A stretch of DNA of 64,000 nucleotides. Source: Saccharopolyspora gloriosae. GTDB taxonomy: Bacteria; Actinomycetota; Actinomycetes; Mycobacteriales; Pseudonocardiaceae. The translations under genes were made by a program, and so were the position numbers. Positions 9,157-22,190 of this stretch are shown here, one piece after another. Position 1 is the stretch's first letter. Each line of letters starts with the position of its first letter. The DNA is taken from contig NZ_CP059557.1 of NCBI RefSeq assembly GCF_022828475.1, forward strand, positions 1,178,001-1,242,000, read 5' to 3'. The notes under the pieces were generated by a model. That model searched no databases. It saw nothing but the letters and a program-made list of their open reading frames with translations, and was not told the origin of the DNA.

Positions 9157-10388
9157 ATGACTTATCTCGACCATGCCGCCACTACGCCCATGCGGGCGGA
9201 AGCGGTCACGGCGATGAGCGAGGCGTTGGCCCGGCTGGGCAACGCCTCATCCCTGCACACCTCGGGCCGCCGCGCGCGCCGCGCCGTCGAGGAATCCCGC
9301 GAGAGCATCGCCACCGCCCTCGGCGCCCGCCCCTCCGAGGTGCTGTTCACCGGCGGCGGCACCGAAAGCGACAACCTCGCGGTCAAGGGCATCTTCTGGG
9401 CACGCCGGGGCAAAGAACCCGAGCGCAGGAGGGTGCTGGCCTCGGCGGTCGAACACCACGCGGTGCTGGACACCGTGGAGTGGCTCGCCGCCCACGAGGG
9501 CGCCGACGTCACCTGGCTGCCCGTCGACGAGCACGGCCGGGTCCGCCCGGAAGTCCTGGAGGACGCGCTGCGCGCGAACCCCGACGACGTCGCGCTCGCC
9601 ACTGTGATGTGGGCGAACAACGAGGTCGGCACGGTCAACCCGATCCCGGAGCTCGCCGCCGTGGCCGACCGCTACGGGGTGCCGTTGCACACCGACGCGG
9701 TGCAGGCGGTGGAGACCGTGCCGGTGGACTTCGCCGCTTCCGGAGCCGCCGCGCTGACCATGACCGGGCACAAGGTCGGCGGCCCCTACGGTGCCGGTGT
9801 GCTGCTGCTGGCGCGCGACGTCGAGTGCACCCCGGTGCTGCACGGCGGTGGCCAGGAGCGCGAGGTGCGTTCCGGCACGCTCGACGTGCCCGGTGTGCTC
9901 GGGCTGGCCAGCGCGACCCGCGAGGCGGTCGAGCAGCGGGCCGAGCACGTGCCCGAGCTGGCGGCGCTGCGCGACGAACTCATCAACGGGGTCCGCGCGG
10001 CGGTGCCCGACGTGATCCTCAACGGCGATCCGATGCTGGAGATCACCGGCGATTCCCCGGCGCGGCTGCCCGGCAACGCCCATTTCACCTTCCCCGGCTG
10101 CGAAGGCGACAGCCTGCTGATGCTGCTCGACGCGCACGGCATCGAATGCTCCACCGGCTCCGCCTGCACCGCGGGCGTCGCCGAACCCAGCCACGTGCTG
10201 CTGGCGATGGGGCCGAGCCGCAAGCGGCGCGCAGCTCCCTGCGATTCTCCTTGGGACACAACTCCACCGGCGCCGACGTGCGGGCGCTGACCGAGGCCAT
10301 CGGGCCGGTGGTGGAACGAGCGCGCAACGCCGGGCTGACCGGGTTGCGCAGGGCGGCGGCCGCTTCGACCGCCACGACGGAGGTGTGA
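9157..10388 (+). CDS. cysteine desulfurase (IscS/NifS family), frameshifted in this sequence
   Basis: A PLP enzyme that takes sulfur from cysteine as a protein persulfide, here most likely feeding MnmA encoded next to it. The N terminus [13 protein letters not shown], the PLP lysine (Lys206) in MTGHKVGG and the active-site Cys337 in STGSACTAG are intact. After LLAMG the frame breaks. As written, the frame runs off to a stop at 10290 (377 residues), while the expected tail [17 protein letters not shown] continues in another frame to a stop at 10388. Adding one G to the run GGGG at 10209-10212 restores a 410-residue protein. A base-call error is the likeliest cause. Only five bases separate the restored stop from mnmA. 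Confidence 0.85.
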
Positions 10389-10392
10389 GGCA

Positions 10393-11481
10393 GTGCGAGT
10401 ACTGGCTGCGATGAGCGGCGGCGTCGACTCCGCGGTCGCCGCCGCCCGCGCGGTGGAAGCCGGGCACGACGTGACCGGCGTGCACCTGGCGCTGTCTGCG
10501 AAACCGGGCACGCTGCGCACCGGCGCCCGCGGTTGCTGCACCGTCGAGGACTCCCGCGACGCGCGCCGCGCCGCCGACATCCTCGGAATCCCGTTCTACG
10601 TGTGGGATTTCGCGGAGCGGTTCACCGAAGAGGTCATCGAGACGTTCGTCGGCGAGTACGCCGCCGGGCGCACCCCGAACCCCTGCCTCACCTGCAACGA
10701 GAAGATCAAGTTCGAGGCGTTGCTGGAGAAGGCGATGGCGCTCGGGTTCGACGCCGTCTGCACCGGCCACTACGCGCGGCTCGTCGTCCTGGACGGTGTG
10801 CCGGAGCTGCGCCGCAGCCGCGACGAGGGCAAGGACCAGTCCTACGTACTGGCCTCGTTGACGGCCGAGCAGCTGCGGCATTCGATGTTCCCGCTGGGCG
10901 ATTCGCTCAAGTCCGAGGTGCGCGCCGAAGCCGAACGCCGCGACCTGGCCGTCGCGCAGAAGCCGGACAGCCACGACATCTGCTTCATCCCCGATGGCGA
11001 CACCCGCTCCTTCCTGGAGTCCAAGCTCGGGCAGAGCCCCGGGCAGCTCGTGGACGCCGAGACGGGCGCCGTGCTCGGCGAGCACACGGGCGTGCACGGG
11101 TTCACCGTCGGGCAGCGCAAGGGCCTCGGCATCGACGCGCCCGCGCCGGACGGGAAACCGCGCTACGTGCTGTCGCTGGAGCCCGTGTCGGGCACCGTGA
11201 AGGTCGGTTCCGCCGATCACCTCGGGGTGATGGGGATCGACGCGAAGCGGCCGATCTGGCCGTCCGAGCGGGAACTGGACGGCTCCACCGAGTGCGTCGT
11301 GCAGGTGCGGGCGCACGGCGGCACCGCCGGAGCGGTCGCCGAGGTCGCCGACGGCGGCCTGCGCGTCCAGCTCAGCGAGCCGCTGCGCGGCGTCGCACCG
11401 GGGCAGGCGATCGTGCTGTACCGCCCGGAACCGGAAGGTGACCTGGTCCTGGGCAGCGGGCTCATCTCCGCGACCCGTTGA
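10393..11481 (+). CDS. mnmA: tRNA 2-thiouridine synthase MnmA
   Basis: A 362-residue tRNA-specific 2-thiouridylase that thiolates U34 of tRNA-Lys, -Glu and -Gln. It has the PP-loop ATP motif [11 protein letters not shown] at the N terminus, the catalytic cysteine Cys101 in [11 protein letters not shown], and the second cysteine Cys197 in [11 protein letters not shown] that carries the persulfide. The C-terminal beta barrel has TVGQRKGLG. The GTG start at 10393 lies five bases after the restored end of the cysteine desulfurase gene, so sulfur donor and acceptor are co-transcribed, as in mycobacteria (iscS-like and trmU neighbours). Confidence 0.95.
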   Translation: MRVLAAMSGGVDSAVAAARAVEAGHDVTGVHLALSAKPGTLRTGARGCCTVEDSRDARRAADILGIPFYVWDFAERFTEEVIETFVGEYAAGRTPNPCLTCNEKIKFEALLEKAMALGFDAVCTGHYARLVVLDGVPELRRSRDEGKDQSYVLASLTAEQLRHSMFPLGDSLKSEVRAEAERRDLAVAQKPDSHDICFIPDGDTRSFLESKLGQSPGQLVDAETGAVLGEHTGVHGFTVGQRKGLGIDAPAPDGKPRYVLSLEPVSGTVKVGSADHLGVMGIDAKRPIWPSERELDGSTECVVQVRAHGGTAGAVAEVADGGLRVQLSEPLRGVAPGQAIVLYRPEPEGDLVLGSGLISATR

Positions 11482-11506
11482 GGGGCCTGTCTTCGGTCCG
11501 CGGGTA

Positions 11507-11590
11507 GCGGAACCTCGGCTGCTTCCTGGTCGGGGTAGCGATTTTCGCGCGCGACATTGCCGTCCTCGTGAGGAGGCAGCCGAGAACCCG
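11507..11590. repeat. divergent family A palindrome (copy 6)
   Basis: It keeps the family A outer edges (GCGGAACCTC and GAGAACCCG) and an outer stem CTCGGCTGCTTCCT with AGGAGGCAGCCGAG, one wobble only. The inner sequence differs from the other copies. It lies between the convergent mnmA and the lipoprotein gene, again at gene 3' ends. Confidence 0.6.
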
Positions 11591-11679
11591 TCCTTGTGCG
11601 CGGGTGGTCGCCGCCCAGCGGCTTCGCCGCTGACAAGACACGGGATCAGGGGTCGATTCTCGGGATTTCCGCCCGCTCG

Positions 11680-12648
11680 TCAGCGGGTGCGCAGGACCGC
11701 TTCCAACTCGTCGAGGGCGCCGAGGGCCTGGCTGTAACCGAACACGTACAGGTTCTTGAACGGGACCCCGCCGGATTCGCGCATGGCGGGCAGGTTCTGG
11801 AACGCGCCCTGATCGAGCAGCGCCCGCATCGCCTGGTCCACCTGCCCGTCCGGGTTGACCTGGTAGAACAGCACGCTCGTGTCGTTGAGCACGCCGAGCT
11901 GCTCGTAGGACTGCTCCACGGCGCTGCCGGTGCGCCCTTCGGCGGCGGAACCGAAGCGGCACCCGGCCTCGGCGAGCACCACGCCGCTCCACGAGTCCGG
12001 CAGGCACAGGTTCCAGCTGCCGGACTTGAAGGAGGCCACCAGGTTGAACCGGGTGCGTTCCAGCGCGGCGGCGTAGGTCCGGCGGATCTCCGCGGCGCGC
12101 TGCAGGTAGCGGTCCCGGAGCCGGTTCATCGGCTCGGGCCGGTTGACGATGTCCGCGGCCTGCAACGCCATCTCCTGCCACTCACCCGAAACGCGGGAGG
12201 TCAGGATCACCGTCGGGGCGATGCCGGTGAGCTGTTCGTAGGTGCTGCCGCCGCTGAGCGTGAACGCGCTGTTGCCGATGATCAGATCGGGGCGCACGGA
12301 GAGCACCCGTTCGAACTCGGGCTGGTAGCCGCCGACCCGCGGCAGCGCGCGGTAGGTGTCGATGTGCTCCGCGGGCATCCAGTCGTCGAGGTCGTCGACG
12401 GTCGCCGCCGGGCGGATGCCCACGTCGAGCAGCGCGATCGTCGCGTACTGGTCGAGGCACACGACGCGCTGGGGGTCCGCGGGGATGTCGACCGGACCCT
12501 GGTGGGTCTCGACGCGGCGAGTCGGCCCCTCGGGCTTGGCCCCGCCTGCTCCGCCTCCGGCGCACCCCGCGACGCCCAGCGCCGCGAACGCCGTCGCGGC
12601 TTGCAACAGGCCCCGGCGGGAGAGTGCGGATGTCCCGGACAGCGGCAT
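11680..12648 (-). CDS. iron-siderophore ABC transporter substrate-binding lipoprotein
   Basis: A 322-residue periplasmic-binding-type protein (FepB/FecB superfamily). It has a twin-arginine-like SRRGLLQAATAFAALG signal followed by the lipobox VAGC, so it should be exported and lipidated. Family features are PQRVVCLDQYATIALLDVGI, VGGYQPEFERVLSVRPDLIIGN and a C-terminal helix. The ATG at 12648 has AAGGAG seven bases upstream; the frame is open further upstream but that would bury the signal peptide. No permease or ATPase gene is next to it. An IdeR/DtxR-type box lies about 60 bases upstream, so it is probably induced when iron is low. It resembles mycobacterial FecB. Confidence 0.85.
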   Translation of the reverse strand: MPLSGTSALSRRGLLQAATAFAALGVAGCAGGGAGGAKPEGPTRRVETHQGPVDIPADPQRVVCLDQYATIALLDVGIRPAATVDDLDDWMPAEHIDTYRALPRVGGYQPEFERVLSVRPDLIIGNSAFTLSGGSTYEQLTGIAPTVILTSRVSGEWQEMALQAADIVNRPEPMNRLRDRYLQRAAEIRRTYAAALERTRFNLVASFKSGSWNLCLPDSWSGVVLAEAGCRFGSAAEGRTGSAVEQSYEQLGVLNDTSVLFYQVNPDGQVDQAMRALLDQGAFQNLPAMRESGGVPFKNLYVFGYSQALGALDELEAVLRTR

Positions 12649-12707
12649 GGGAGTACTCCTTCGCAGAACCGGCGGCGCCCGAGCGGGTGACACCGAAAGG
12701 CGGTAAG

Positions 12708-12726
12708 CATGGTTAGCCTAACCTAC
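12708..12726. promoter_or_regulatory. IdeR/DtxR-type iron box
   Basis: CATGGTTAGCCTAACCTAC matches the actinobacterial iron-box consensus TTAGGTTAGCCTAACCTAA at 15 of 19 positions, with an intact GGTTAGCCTAACC core. It lies between the binding-lipoprotein gene (minus strand) and the MetE-like gene (plus strand). Repression of the lipoprotein gene by Fe-IdeR is inferred. Confidence 0.8.
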
Positions 12727-12778
12727 GGTGCGCATCCCGCCCTCCGGTCCTTCCGACGGCGCAGCCGATAATGGACGA

Positions 12779-13810
12779 GTGAGTGACGCAGCGTGGAACC
12801 CCGGCATCGTGACCGCCCTCGGATCGATGCCTGGAACGGACCCCTTGGAGGCCGCTCGCATCGTCCTGGGTGAGCTGCCCGGCTTGATGCCGTTCCCGGA
12901 GCTGCCCGCGCGCGGCGTGGGCGCAGACATGCTCGGCCGCACCGCCGGGCTGCTCGTGGACCTCGCCGTGGAGGTCGTGCCCTCCGGCTACCGCGTCGCG
13001 GGAAAGCCGGGCCGGGATCATCGCCGGGCGCTGGACCTGCTGCGCTGGGACCTCGACGCGGTGGAGCAGGCCGTGGCCGAGGCGGGCGCTCCGCAGGCGG
13101 TGAAGGTGCAGGCGGCGGGGCCGTGGACGCTCGCGGCGGGCATCGAGCTGGAACGCGGCCACCGGGTGCTCACCGATCCCGGCGCGCTGCGGGACTTCGC
13201 GGAGTCGCTCACCGAAGGGCTCCGCGCGCACGCCGCGCAGGTCGCGGCACGAACCGGCGCTCCGGTGGTGGTGCAGCTCGACGAGCCGTCGCTGCCCGCG
13301 GTGCTCGCCGGGAGCCTGCCCACTCCGTCCGGTTACGGGCGGGTGGCCGCAGTGCCGGAACCGGAGGCGCAGAGCCTGCTGGGCGAGGTGATCGGGTCCC
13401 TGGAAGCGGCCACGGGCGCTCCGGTGCTGGTGCACTGCTGCGCGGACCGCCCGCCGGTGCGGCTGCTGCGCGGCGCAGGAGCGGGAACGGTGGCGCTGGA
13501 CGCGACCCGGCTCGGCTCGGTGACGGGTGCGCTGGCCGACGAACTCGGCGAAGCATGGGAGGAAGGCACCCGGCTGCTGCTGGGCCTCGTGCCCGGCCTC
13601 GCTCCGGAGGACCGCCCCGATGTGCGGGAACTGGCCCGGCCGGGCCTGGACCTGGCGGCACGGCTGGGGTTCGCGCCGAAGGCGCTGCTGGAGCGCAGCG
13701 CGGTGAGCCCGGCCTGCGGTCTCGCGGGAGCCTCGCCGGAGTGGGCGCGGCGAGCGTTGTCGCTGGCGAAGGACGTCACCGAGGTGTTCGCCGAGGCGGC
13801 GCACCGCTAG
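12779..13810 (+). CDS. cobalamin-independent methionine synthase-like protein (MetE C-terminal domain)
   Basis: A 343-residue single-domain relative of the MetE catalytic half. Candidate zinc ligands are visible as His-x-Cys in VLVHCCADRPP and a later Cys in SPACGLAGASPEW, placed as in MetE. It is half the length of true MetE and lacks the N-terminal domain, so it may use a different methyl donor, or be a demethylase or methyltransferase of unknown substrate. The equivalent mycobacterial gene also lies near ligA. The GTG at 12779 is chosen because the domain starts right after (WNPGIVTALGSMPGTDP). Confidence 0.8.
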   Translation: MSDAAWNPGIVTALGSMPGTDPLEAARIVLGELPGLMPFPELPARGVGADMLGRTAGLLVDLAVEVVPSGYRVAGKPGRDHRRALDLLRWDLDAVEQAVAEAGAPQAVKVQAAGPWTLAAGIELERGHRVLTDPGALRDFAESLTEGLRAHAAQVAARTGAPVVVQLDEPSLPAVLAGSLPTPSGYGRVAAVPEPEAQSLLGEVIGSLEAATGAPVLVHCCADRPPVRLLRGAGAGTVALDATRLGSVTGALADELGEAWEEGTRLLLGLVPGLAPEDRPDVRELARPGLDLAARLGFAPKALLERSAVSPACGLAGASPEWARRALSLAKDVTEVFAEAAHR

Positions 13811-13895
13811 CCGCAACGAACTTCACCCGGGATTTCAAGATCATTATGTCCCGTTCGCGTCACCTGAATATCCCAACGATGGTAAGAAACCAGAC

Positions 13896-14954
13896 GTGTC
13901 GAACACCGGGGAAGTCGAGCGGTTCGGATGGGTGCACCGCAGCACCGTCCAGGACGCGGCGTGCCTGACCTTCGTGCGCGGCACCGACCTCGATCGGCTC
14001 GCGCAGCGCTTCGGCGCGATCACCGAGCACGCGCGCACCCTCGACTTCGACGAGTACTGCGAGGAAGCGTTCGCGCACCAGGATCGGTACCCCGTGATCG
14101 GTCTGCGCAGCGTCGGGGAGTGGACGCTGATCGCCGAGGACGGCGGCTTCCAAGGCAGCAGGCCGGAAGTGCTGCGCCGCGTCAGCCACCGCACCGAGGC
14201 CGTCTCGGCCTTCTGGAACGTCAACGGCCTCACCCAGCTCTCGCACGCCGTCGACGAGGAGCTGCGCACCTCGTTCGAGCCCCTGATGCCCGCCTTCCGG
14301 CACGGCACTCGCCCGAACGGGCTGGAGGAGATCCGCGCGGGCCTTCCTTGGCCGGGCGTCGAAGACCGGGGTGCGAACACGATCAACCTGATGCTGGCGC
14401 TGGCGGCGCGGATCACCGGCGAGCCGCTGACGCCGGAGTGGTTCGACGGTGATTTCGCCACCTACCCCGTCGCGTCCTGGCCGCTGGACCTGCCGGGCTC
14501 GCCGGAGACGCTGCTCGACGAAGTGGGGCTGGACCAGGTCGGCATCAGGTTCGACGCCGACGACCTGGAAGCGGATTCCGACGCACTGCTCGACGCGGTG
14601 CGCCGAGCAGGCCCCGTGCGGTGCAGGCGGGCGGCGGCGAGCGTGGCGCGGCACGTGCTCGACCTCACCGCGGGCCACGACCAGCTGGTGGTCGCCGAAA
14701 CGTTGTGCGCGCTGGAGAGCGGAGCCGAACCCGACGCCACGGCCATCGGCGAAGTGGTGCGCCTGCAGCGGTGGGAACTGCACCGGCGTCCGGTGACCAG
14801 CGCGGAACGTTCCAGGGTGCGGGCGCTGGAAGTGCTGCGGCAGGCCACGAACCGCGATCCGCTGACCGGGTTGCTCGGGGCGCTCGCCGAGGCGGGCCGG
14901 CTGCGAGTCGAACGGGGCGACCTCACCGACCTCGTCACGGCCGCTTTGGCGTAG
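13896..14954 (+). CDS. uncharacterised protein, DUF6461-like
   Basis: A 352-residue soluble protein with no signal peptide or membrane segment. The N-terminal half (LTFVRGTDLDRLAQRFGA, YPVIGLRSVGEWTLIAEDGG) resembles the DUF6461 group of actinobacterial proteins of unknown function; that assignment is tentative. The C-terminal third is rich in Ala, Arg and Glu helices (RRAAASVARHVLDLTAG). It starts with GTG at 13896, 85 bases after the MetE-like gene. No catalytic motif is recognisable. Codon use matches its neighbours. Confidence 0.7.
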   Translation: MSNTGEVERFGWVHRSTVQDAACLTFVRGTDLDRLAQRFGAITEHARTLDFDEYCEEAFAHQDRYPVIGLRSVGEWTLIAEDGGFQGSRPEVLRRVSHRTEAVSAFWNVNGLTQLSHAVDEELRTSFEPLMPAFRHGTRPNGLEEIRAGLPWPGVEDRGANTINLMLALAARITGEPLTPEWFDGDFATYPVASWPLDLPGSPETLLDEVGLDQVGIRFDADDLEADSDALLDAVRRAGPVRCRRAAASVARHVLDLTAGHDQLVVAETLCALESGAEPDATAIGEVVRLQRWELHRRPVTSAERSRVRALEVLRQATNRDPLTGLLGALAEAGRLRVERGDLTDLVTAALA

Positions 14955-15185
14955 GTGCCCCTTCGAACGACCGGCGAAGGTGCCCGGTCGCGGAACCTCA
15001 GCCGCTTCGGCCCCGTCCCCTTCGCCCTATGGCACCGGGTCAAAGGGGCCGTTCACGCCGGCGCAGGAACCGGCTGAACGTCCGCTCTGACCGGTGGGAC
15101 GGGGCGAAAGGGCCGATCACCTCGGCTCCGCGGCGATCTGGCGGAACGGCCGCGACGGGCGCGGCGGGACCTGCACAATGAACGC
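14955..15185. other. intergenic region with repeat fragments
   Basis: It contains one arm of a family A palindrome (GCGGAACCTCAG, near 14990-15001) and words of family C (GGGGCCGTTCACG near 15045, GGGCCGATCACC near 15111). Both look decayed. No gene is visible. Confidence 0.5.
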
Positions 15186-15917
15186 ATGTTGAAGTTCTTC
15201 CGCCGCAGCACCGCCCGAGCCGACGCAGCACCGGAAGAGGTCGACGTGACCGCGCAAGCGCGGACGCGGGCGGAGGCGTTCTGGCGGCGCTGGGAGGAAC
15301 TGCTGCCCGAGGTGGCGGCGGCGCTCGGCGAGAGCATGCCCCAGCGCGTCGATCACGACCTGGCCGAGGCCGTGGCGGCGGTGCACCCGGATCTGACGTT
15401 CTCCATCGAACAGGGCGAACGCGCCGTCTACGCGCTGGTCGTCAGCGGCCAGGCCGACCCGGAGGTGCGGCCTTACACGGACGCGTGGCTGGCGGCGGCG
15501 CCCAAACCCGACGCGTTGTTCGAGTACCACGACGCGGTGCCGCCGGTGCCGGATCCGACGCAGGTCACGGTGAACTTGCGCGGTGAGAGCTACCCGCTGG
15601 CCGACGTGCGGGTGTTCGCCCAGGTCGACGCGGCGGAAGGGCTGGTCGACGTTGCCGTGTACCACCCGTTGTTCGCCGGGATGGAGTCCGCGGCGCTGTC
15701 CGCGCTGACCTTCCTGCCGTTGGACGCCACGCTCGGCGAGCGGCTCGCGGCGGACCGGCTCGGCAGGGTGGAGTCGGCGGAGCAGGAGCCGCAGGGCGCG
15801 ATCGGGCTGCTGGAGTTCCGGGAGCTGGTGCGCACCTTCGACGCGGCGGGCGAGGCGGACTCGTCGGAGGCGCGGCCTTCCGGTGGAGCGGGAACCGCTT
15901 CGGGCGACTCTGCGTGA
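15186..15917 (+). CDS. hypothetical protein
   Basis: A 243-residue soluble protein that I do not recognise. It starts MLKFFRRSTARADAAPEEVD, then a helical segment (RAEAFWRRWEELLPEVAAAL), a predicted alpha/beta core (LTFSIEQGERAVYALVVSG, SYPLADVRVFAQVDAAEGLVDVAVYHPLFAG) and an acidic, Gly/Ser-rich tail. There is no signal peptide or membrane helix. It sits between an uncharacterised gene and ligA on the same strand, with about 190 bases before ligA. The codon pattern (strong G/C at third positions) supports a real gene. Confidence 0.7.
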   Translation: MLKFFRRSTARADAAPEEVDVTAQARTRAEAFWRRWEELLPEVAAALGESMPQRVDHDLAEAVAAVHPDLTFSIEQGERAVYALVVSGQADPEVRPYTDAWLAAAPKPDALFEYHDAVPPVPDPTQVTVNLRGESYPLADVRVFAQVDAAEGLVDVAVYHPLFAGMESAALSALTFLPLDATLGERLAADRLGRVESAEQEPQGAIGLLEFRELVRTFDAAGEADSSEARPSGGAGTASGDSA

Positions 15918-16094
15918 TCTCCGGTTCCATCCGGACCGGCGAGCCGTGCCGCCGGAGCCCGGTCGCCGAGCGCGCACGGTGAGGACCGCCTCGGGCAGCG
16001 CCACCGGATACGGGCCGGACCGTCCTGTACCAGGTGGCGTCGGCCGCGACGGACTGCGTGGTGATCCGCGCGAGCTGTCGGGGGCGCTGGTTAG

Positions 16095-18386
<2,292 letters not shown>

Positions 18387-18502
18387 GCCTCCCGGCGAAC
18401 GGGCTGCACCCGGCCGGGATCTCTCGGCGGCCCTTCGTGTTCTCGCGGGCCGAATTCGGGAATCGGGTGAGCTCGGCCTCGCCCGCTGGAAGGATCACCG
18501 GC

Positions 18503-18991
18503 GTGATCAGAACGCGGGCGGTGCGGCTGGACGAGTGCGCTGCGGTGGGGGAGTTGACCGTGCGGGCCTTCGTGGACGGCGGGCACCTCGCCGCGGACGA
18601 CGAGTACGAGCAGGTGCTGAGCGACGTCGCCGGTCGGGTGGCGCAGGCGGAGGTTCTGGTGGCCGTCGACGGCGCGGAGCTGCTCGGCTCGGTGACCGTC
18701 GTGCGGCCGGACGAGACCTACGCGCAGCTGTGCGGGCCGGGCGAGCTGGAATTCCGGATGCTGGCCGTGCACCCGGACCACGCCGGTCGAGGGGCCGGGC
18801 GTGCGCTGGTGCGCGCGGTGCTGGACCGGGCGCGGGCCGAAGGGCGCACGCGGGTGCTGCTCAGCACCCTGGATTCGATGGAGACCGCCCGGCGGCTCTA
18901 CCTCGGCCTGGGTTTCGGCCGCCTCCCGGAACTCGATCGCACGCTCCCGGTCGGTGCGATCGTGCGGGCGATGTCCCGCAGCGTGAGCTGA
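18503..18991 (+). CDS. GNAT family N-acetyltransferase
   Basis: A 162-residue acetyl-CoA-dependent acetyltransferase. It begins VIRTRAVRLDECAAVGELT and has the acetyl-CoA pyrophosphate loop as MLAVHPDHAGRGAGRALVRA and the C-terminal ARRLYLGLGFGRLPELDR. Substrate unknown. The GTG at 18503 is supported by AAGGA nine bases upstream and by the domain boundary. It follows ligA after 116 bases and is convergent with the ACT protein gene. Confidence 0.85.
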   Translation: MIRTRAVRLDECAAVGELTVRAFVDGGHLAADDEYEQVLSDVAGRVAQAEVLVAVDGAELLGSVTVVRPDETYAQLCGPGELEFRMLAVHPDHAGRGAGRALVRAVLDRARAEGRTRVLLSTLDSMETARRLYLGLGFGRLPELDRTLPVGAIVRAMSRSVS

Positions 18992-19067
18992 CCGGGCAGC
19001 CCGAACGCCGACCCGGCCGCTTCCGCCGGGAGGTCACCGGCTGCGCAGATCCTCCGGAACGGACTTC

Positions 19068-19721
19068 TCAGCCGTCCAGGACGACCGAGACGATGCCTGC
19101 CAGGTGCGCCAGTCGCGCCACTTCCGCCGCGCGGAACATGGGGCCGCCGGGGCGACCTGCCAACAGCACGCGGTCGGGCTTGCCGATCGGCGTCGCGGCC
19201 AGTTCCGTGCCCAGCTCCTGCCAGGTCTCCGGCACCCAGAGCTCGTCGCCGTCGAGGATGGTGGCCCGCGGTAGCGGTAACCACGGCAGTTCGAGGTAGC
19301 CCTGCTGCGGGGCCGAGGAACTCGCGGCGAGCTGCTCGGCGCCGCCCGAGTGGTGTCCGAACACGATCGCCCAGCCCGATCGAATGATCTTCGGGACGCC
19401 TTCGGCGAAGATCTGCAGGCCGTTGCCGGGTTCGGCGGCGATGTCCTCCACGAGCTCCAGCTCGCGGTGGGTGTCCAGCACGCCGGCGTAGGGGCGGACC
19501 GCGTCGACCTCAACGCCGTCGACCGACTCGGCGGCGGTGATCAGGATGTCCGGCAGCCTGCCCGAGGGCAGTTCCACCACCATGTCGTCGATCGCCACGT
19601 CACCGCCGCGCTCCACGACGTCGACGCTGAGGATGTCGGCGCCGATCTCGCCCAACGCGGAGGCCACCGCGCCGAGCACGCCCGGACGGTCCGGTATCTG
19701 CACCCGGATCAGGAAGGACAC
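19068..19721 (-). CDS. ACT-domain protein
   Basis: A 217-residue protein with an N-terminal ACT domain (SFLIRVQIPDRPGVLGAVAS, GADILSVDVVERGG), the fold that binds amino acids in regulatory proteins. The rest may contain a second ACT-like or effector domain (PKIIRSGWAIVFGHH, RVLLAGRPGGPMFRAAEVARL). It corresponds to the mycobacterial gene between ligA and gatC (Rv3013, from memory). The GTG at 19721 has GGAGG 11 bases upstream and begins at the conserved strand. A GTG at 19838 would add 39 residues that do not look like part of the domain. Confidence 0.8.
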   Translation of the reverse strand: MSFLIRVQIPDRPGVLGAVASALGEIGADILSVDVVERGGDVAIDDMVVELPSGRLPDILITAAESVDGVEVDAVRPYAGVLDTHRELELVEDIAAEPGNGLQIFAEGVPKIIRSGWAIVFGHHSGGAEQLAASSSAPQQGYLELPWLPLPRATILDGDELWVPETWQELGTELAATPIGKPDRVLLAGRPGGPMFRAAEVARLAHLAGIVSVVLDG

Positions 19722-20355
19722 CGGACTCAACGCCTCCAGCTTCGTGCGCGGCACCTTGCCGTCCGCGCTCCCCGCGCCGCACGGCCGCACACGGAGGCCA
19801 CCGTGCGCCCGGCAGGCGGGGCAAATTGTGGCAGACACCGCAGCCTATCGGTGAGACCGGCGTTCGTGTAGTGGAACGACCGGGCCGCCATCGCTGGTCC
19901 CGGGTGTTTCGGCGTCGCACCGAGCGGCGTCCCGGACTGCGGAACCGCACCGGCCGAGAGCACGCCTGGCGATCCCGCCGCTTGGGACATCGGAGGCCGT
20001 CTCCACCGGCCGGACCGGCCCGTCCACATCACGGGAGCCGCACGTCGCCGGCCGACAGGTGACGCGGGGAATCCCTACGGCGCCCCGCAGCGGCCGCTTC
20101 GCGCGGGCCGCCGAGCCGACCATTGGGGCACGGGGGAAGGAGAGGTGGACGGTCACCGGAGAAGCGGGGGCGGTGACCGTCCACCCGCGCCGAAACGAAC
20201 CGCGAAACCCGGCGGCGGCGAAGCGCCGAGCCGAACCCGCGACGCCGCGAACCCCGCCGCCGACACGTCGGTTCGCCCCCTGAACGGGCACATGCGGGCT
20301 CCGCAATAGACTGAGGTCTAACCGTGATACCGGACATGACCAGGGAGCCTTCGTA
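19722..20355. other. long intergenic region upstream of gatC
   Basis: About 630 bases between the divergent ACT-protein gene and gatC (520 if the ACT protein starts at 19838). It holds one strong inverted repeat (20144-20185) and presumably promoters for both directions. Open frames across it on the minus strand are shadows of gatA continuing past its start and have no family similarity. I see no RNA gene. Confidence 0.5.
20144..20185. promoter_or_regulatory. perfect 15-bp inverted repeat upstream of gatC
   Basis: GGTGGACGGTCACCG pairs perfectly with CGGTGACCGTCCACC around a 12-base purine-rich loop. No T run follows. It is 170 bases upstream of gatC. It may be an operator, an RNA hairpin in a gatC leader, or a bidirectional transcription stop. 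Confidence 0.6.
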
Positions 20356-20654
20356 GTGTCCAAGATCTCCCGCGACGAGGTCGCGCACCTCGCCGGCCTG
20401 GCCAGGCTGGCGGTCACCGAACAGGAGCTCGACACCTTCGCCGGGCAGCTCGACGTGATCCTGGAATCGGTGGCGAGGGTGGGTGAGGTCGCCGCGGATG
20501 ACATTCCGCCGACCTCCCACGCGGTGCCGGTGACGAACGTGTTCCGCGATGACGTGGTGCGGCCCAGCCTGCCGCGCGAGGCGGCACTGGACGGTGCGCC
20601 CGCGGCGGAGGACAACCGGTTCCGCGTTCCGCGGATCCTGAGTGAGGAGGCGTG

Positions 20655-20655
<1 letters not shown>
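20356..20655 (+). CDS. gatC: Asp/Glu-tRNA amidotransferase subunit C
   Basis: A 99-residue GatC ([23 protein letters not shown], then [14 protein letters not shown]). It wraps around GatA and GatB and stabilises the amidotransferase that turns Glu-tRNA(Gln) and Asp-tRNA(Asn) into Gln-tRNA and Asn-tRNA. GTG start with GGGAG upstream. Its TGA stop shares one base with the ATG of gatA, so translation is coupled. Confidence 0.95.
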
Positions 20656-22189
<1,534 letters not shown>

Positions 22190-22190
<1 letters not shown>

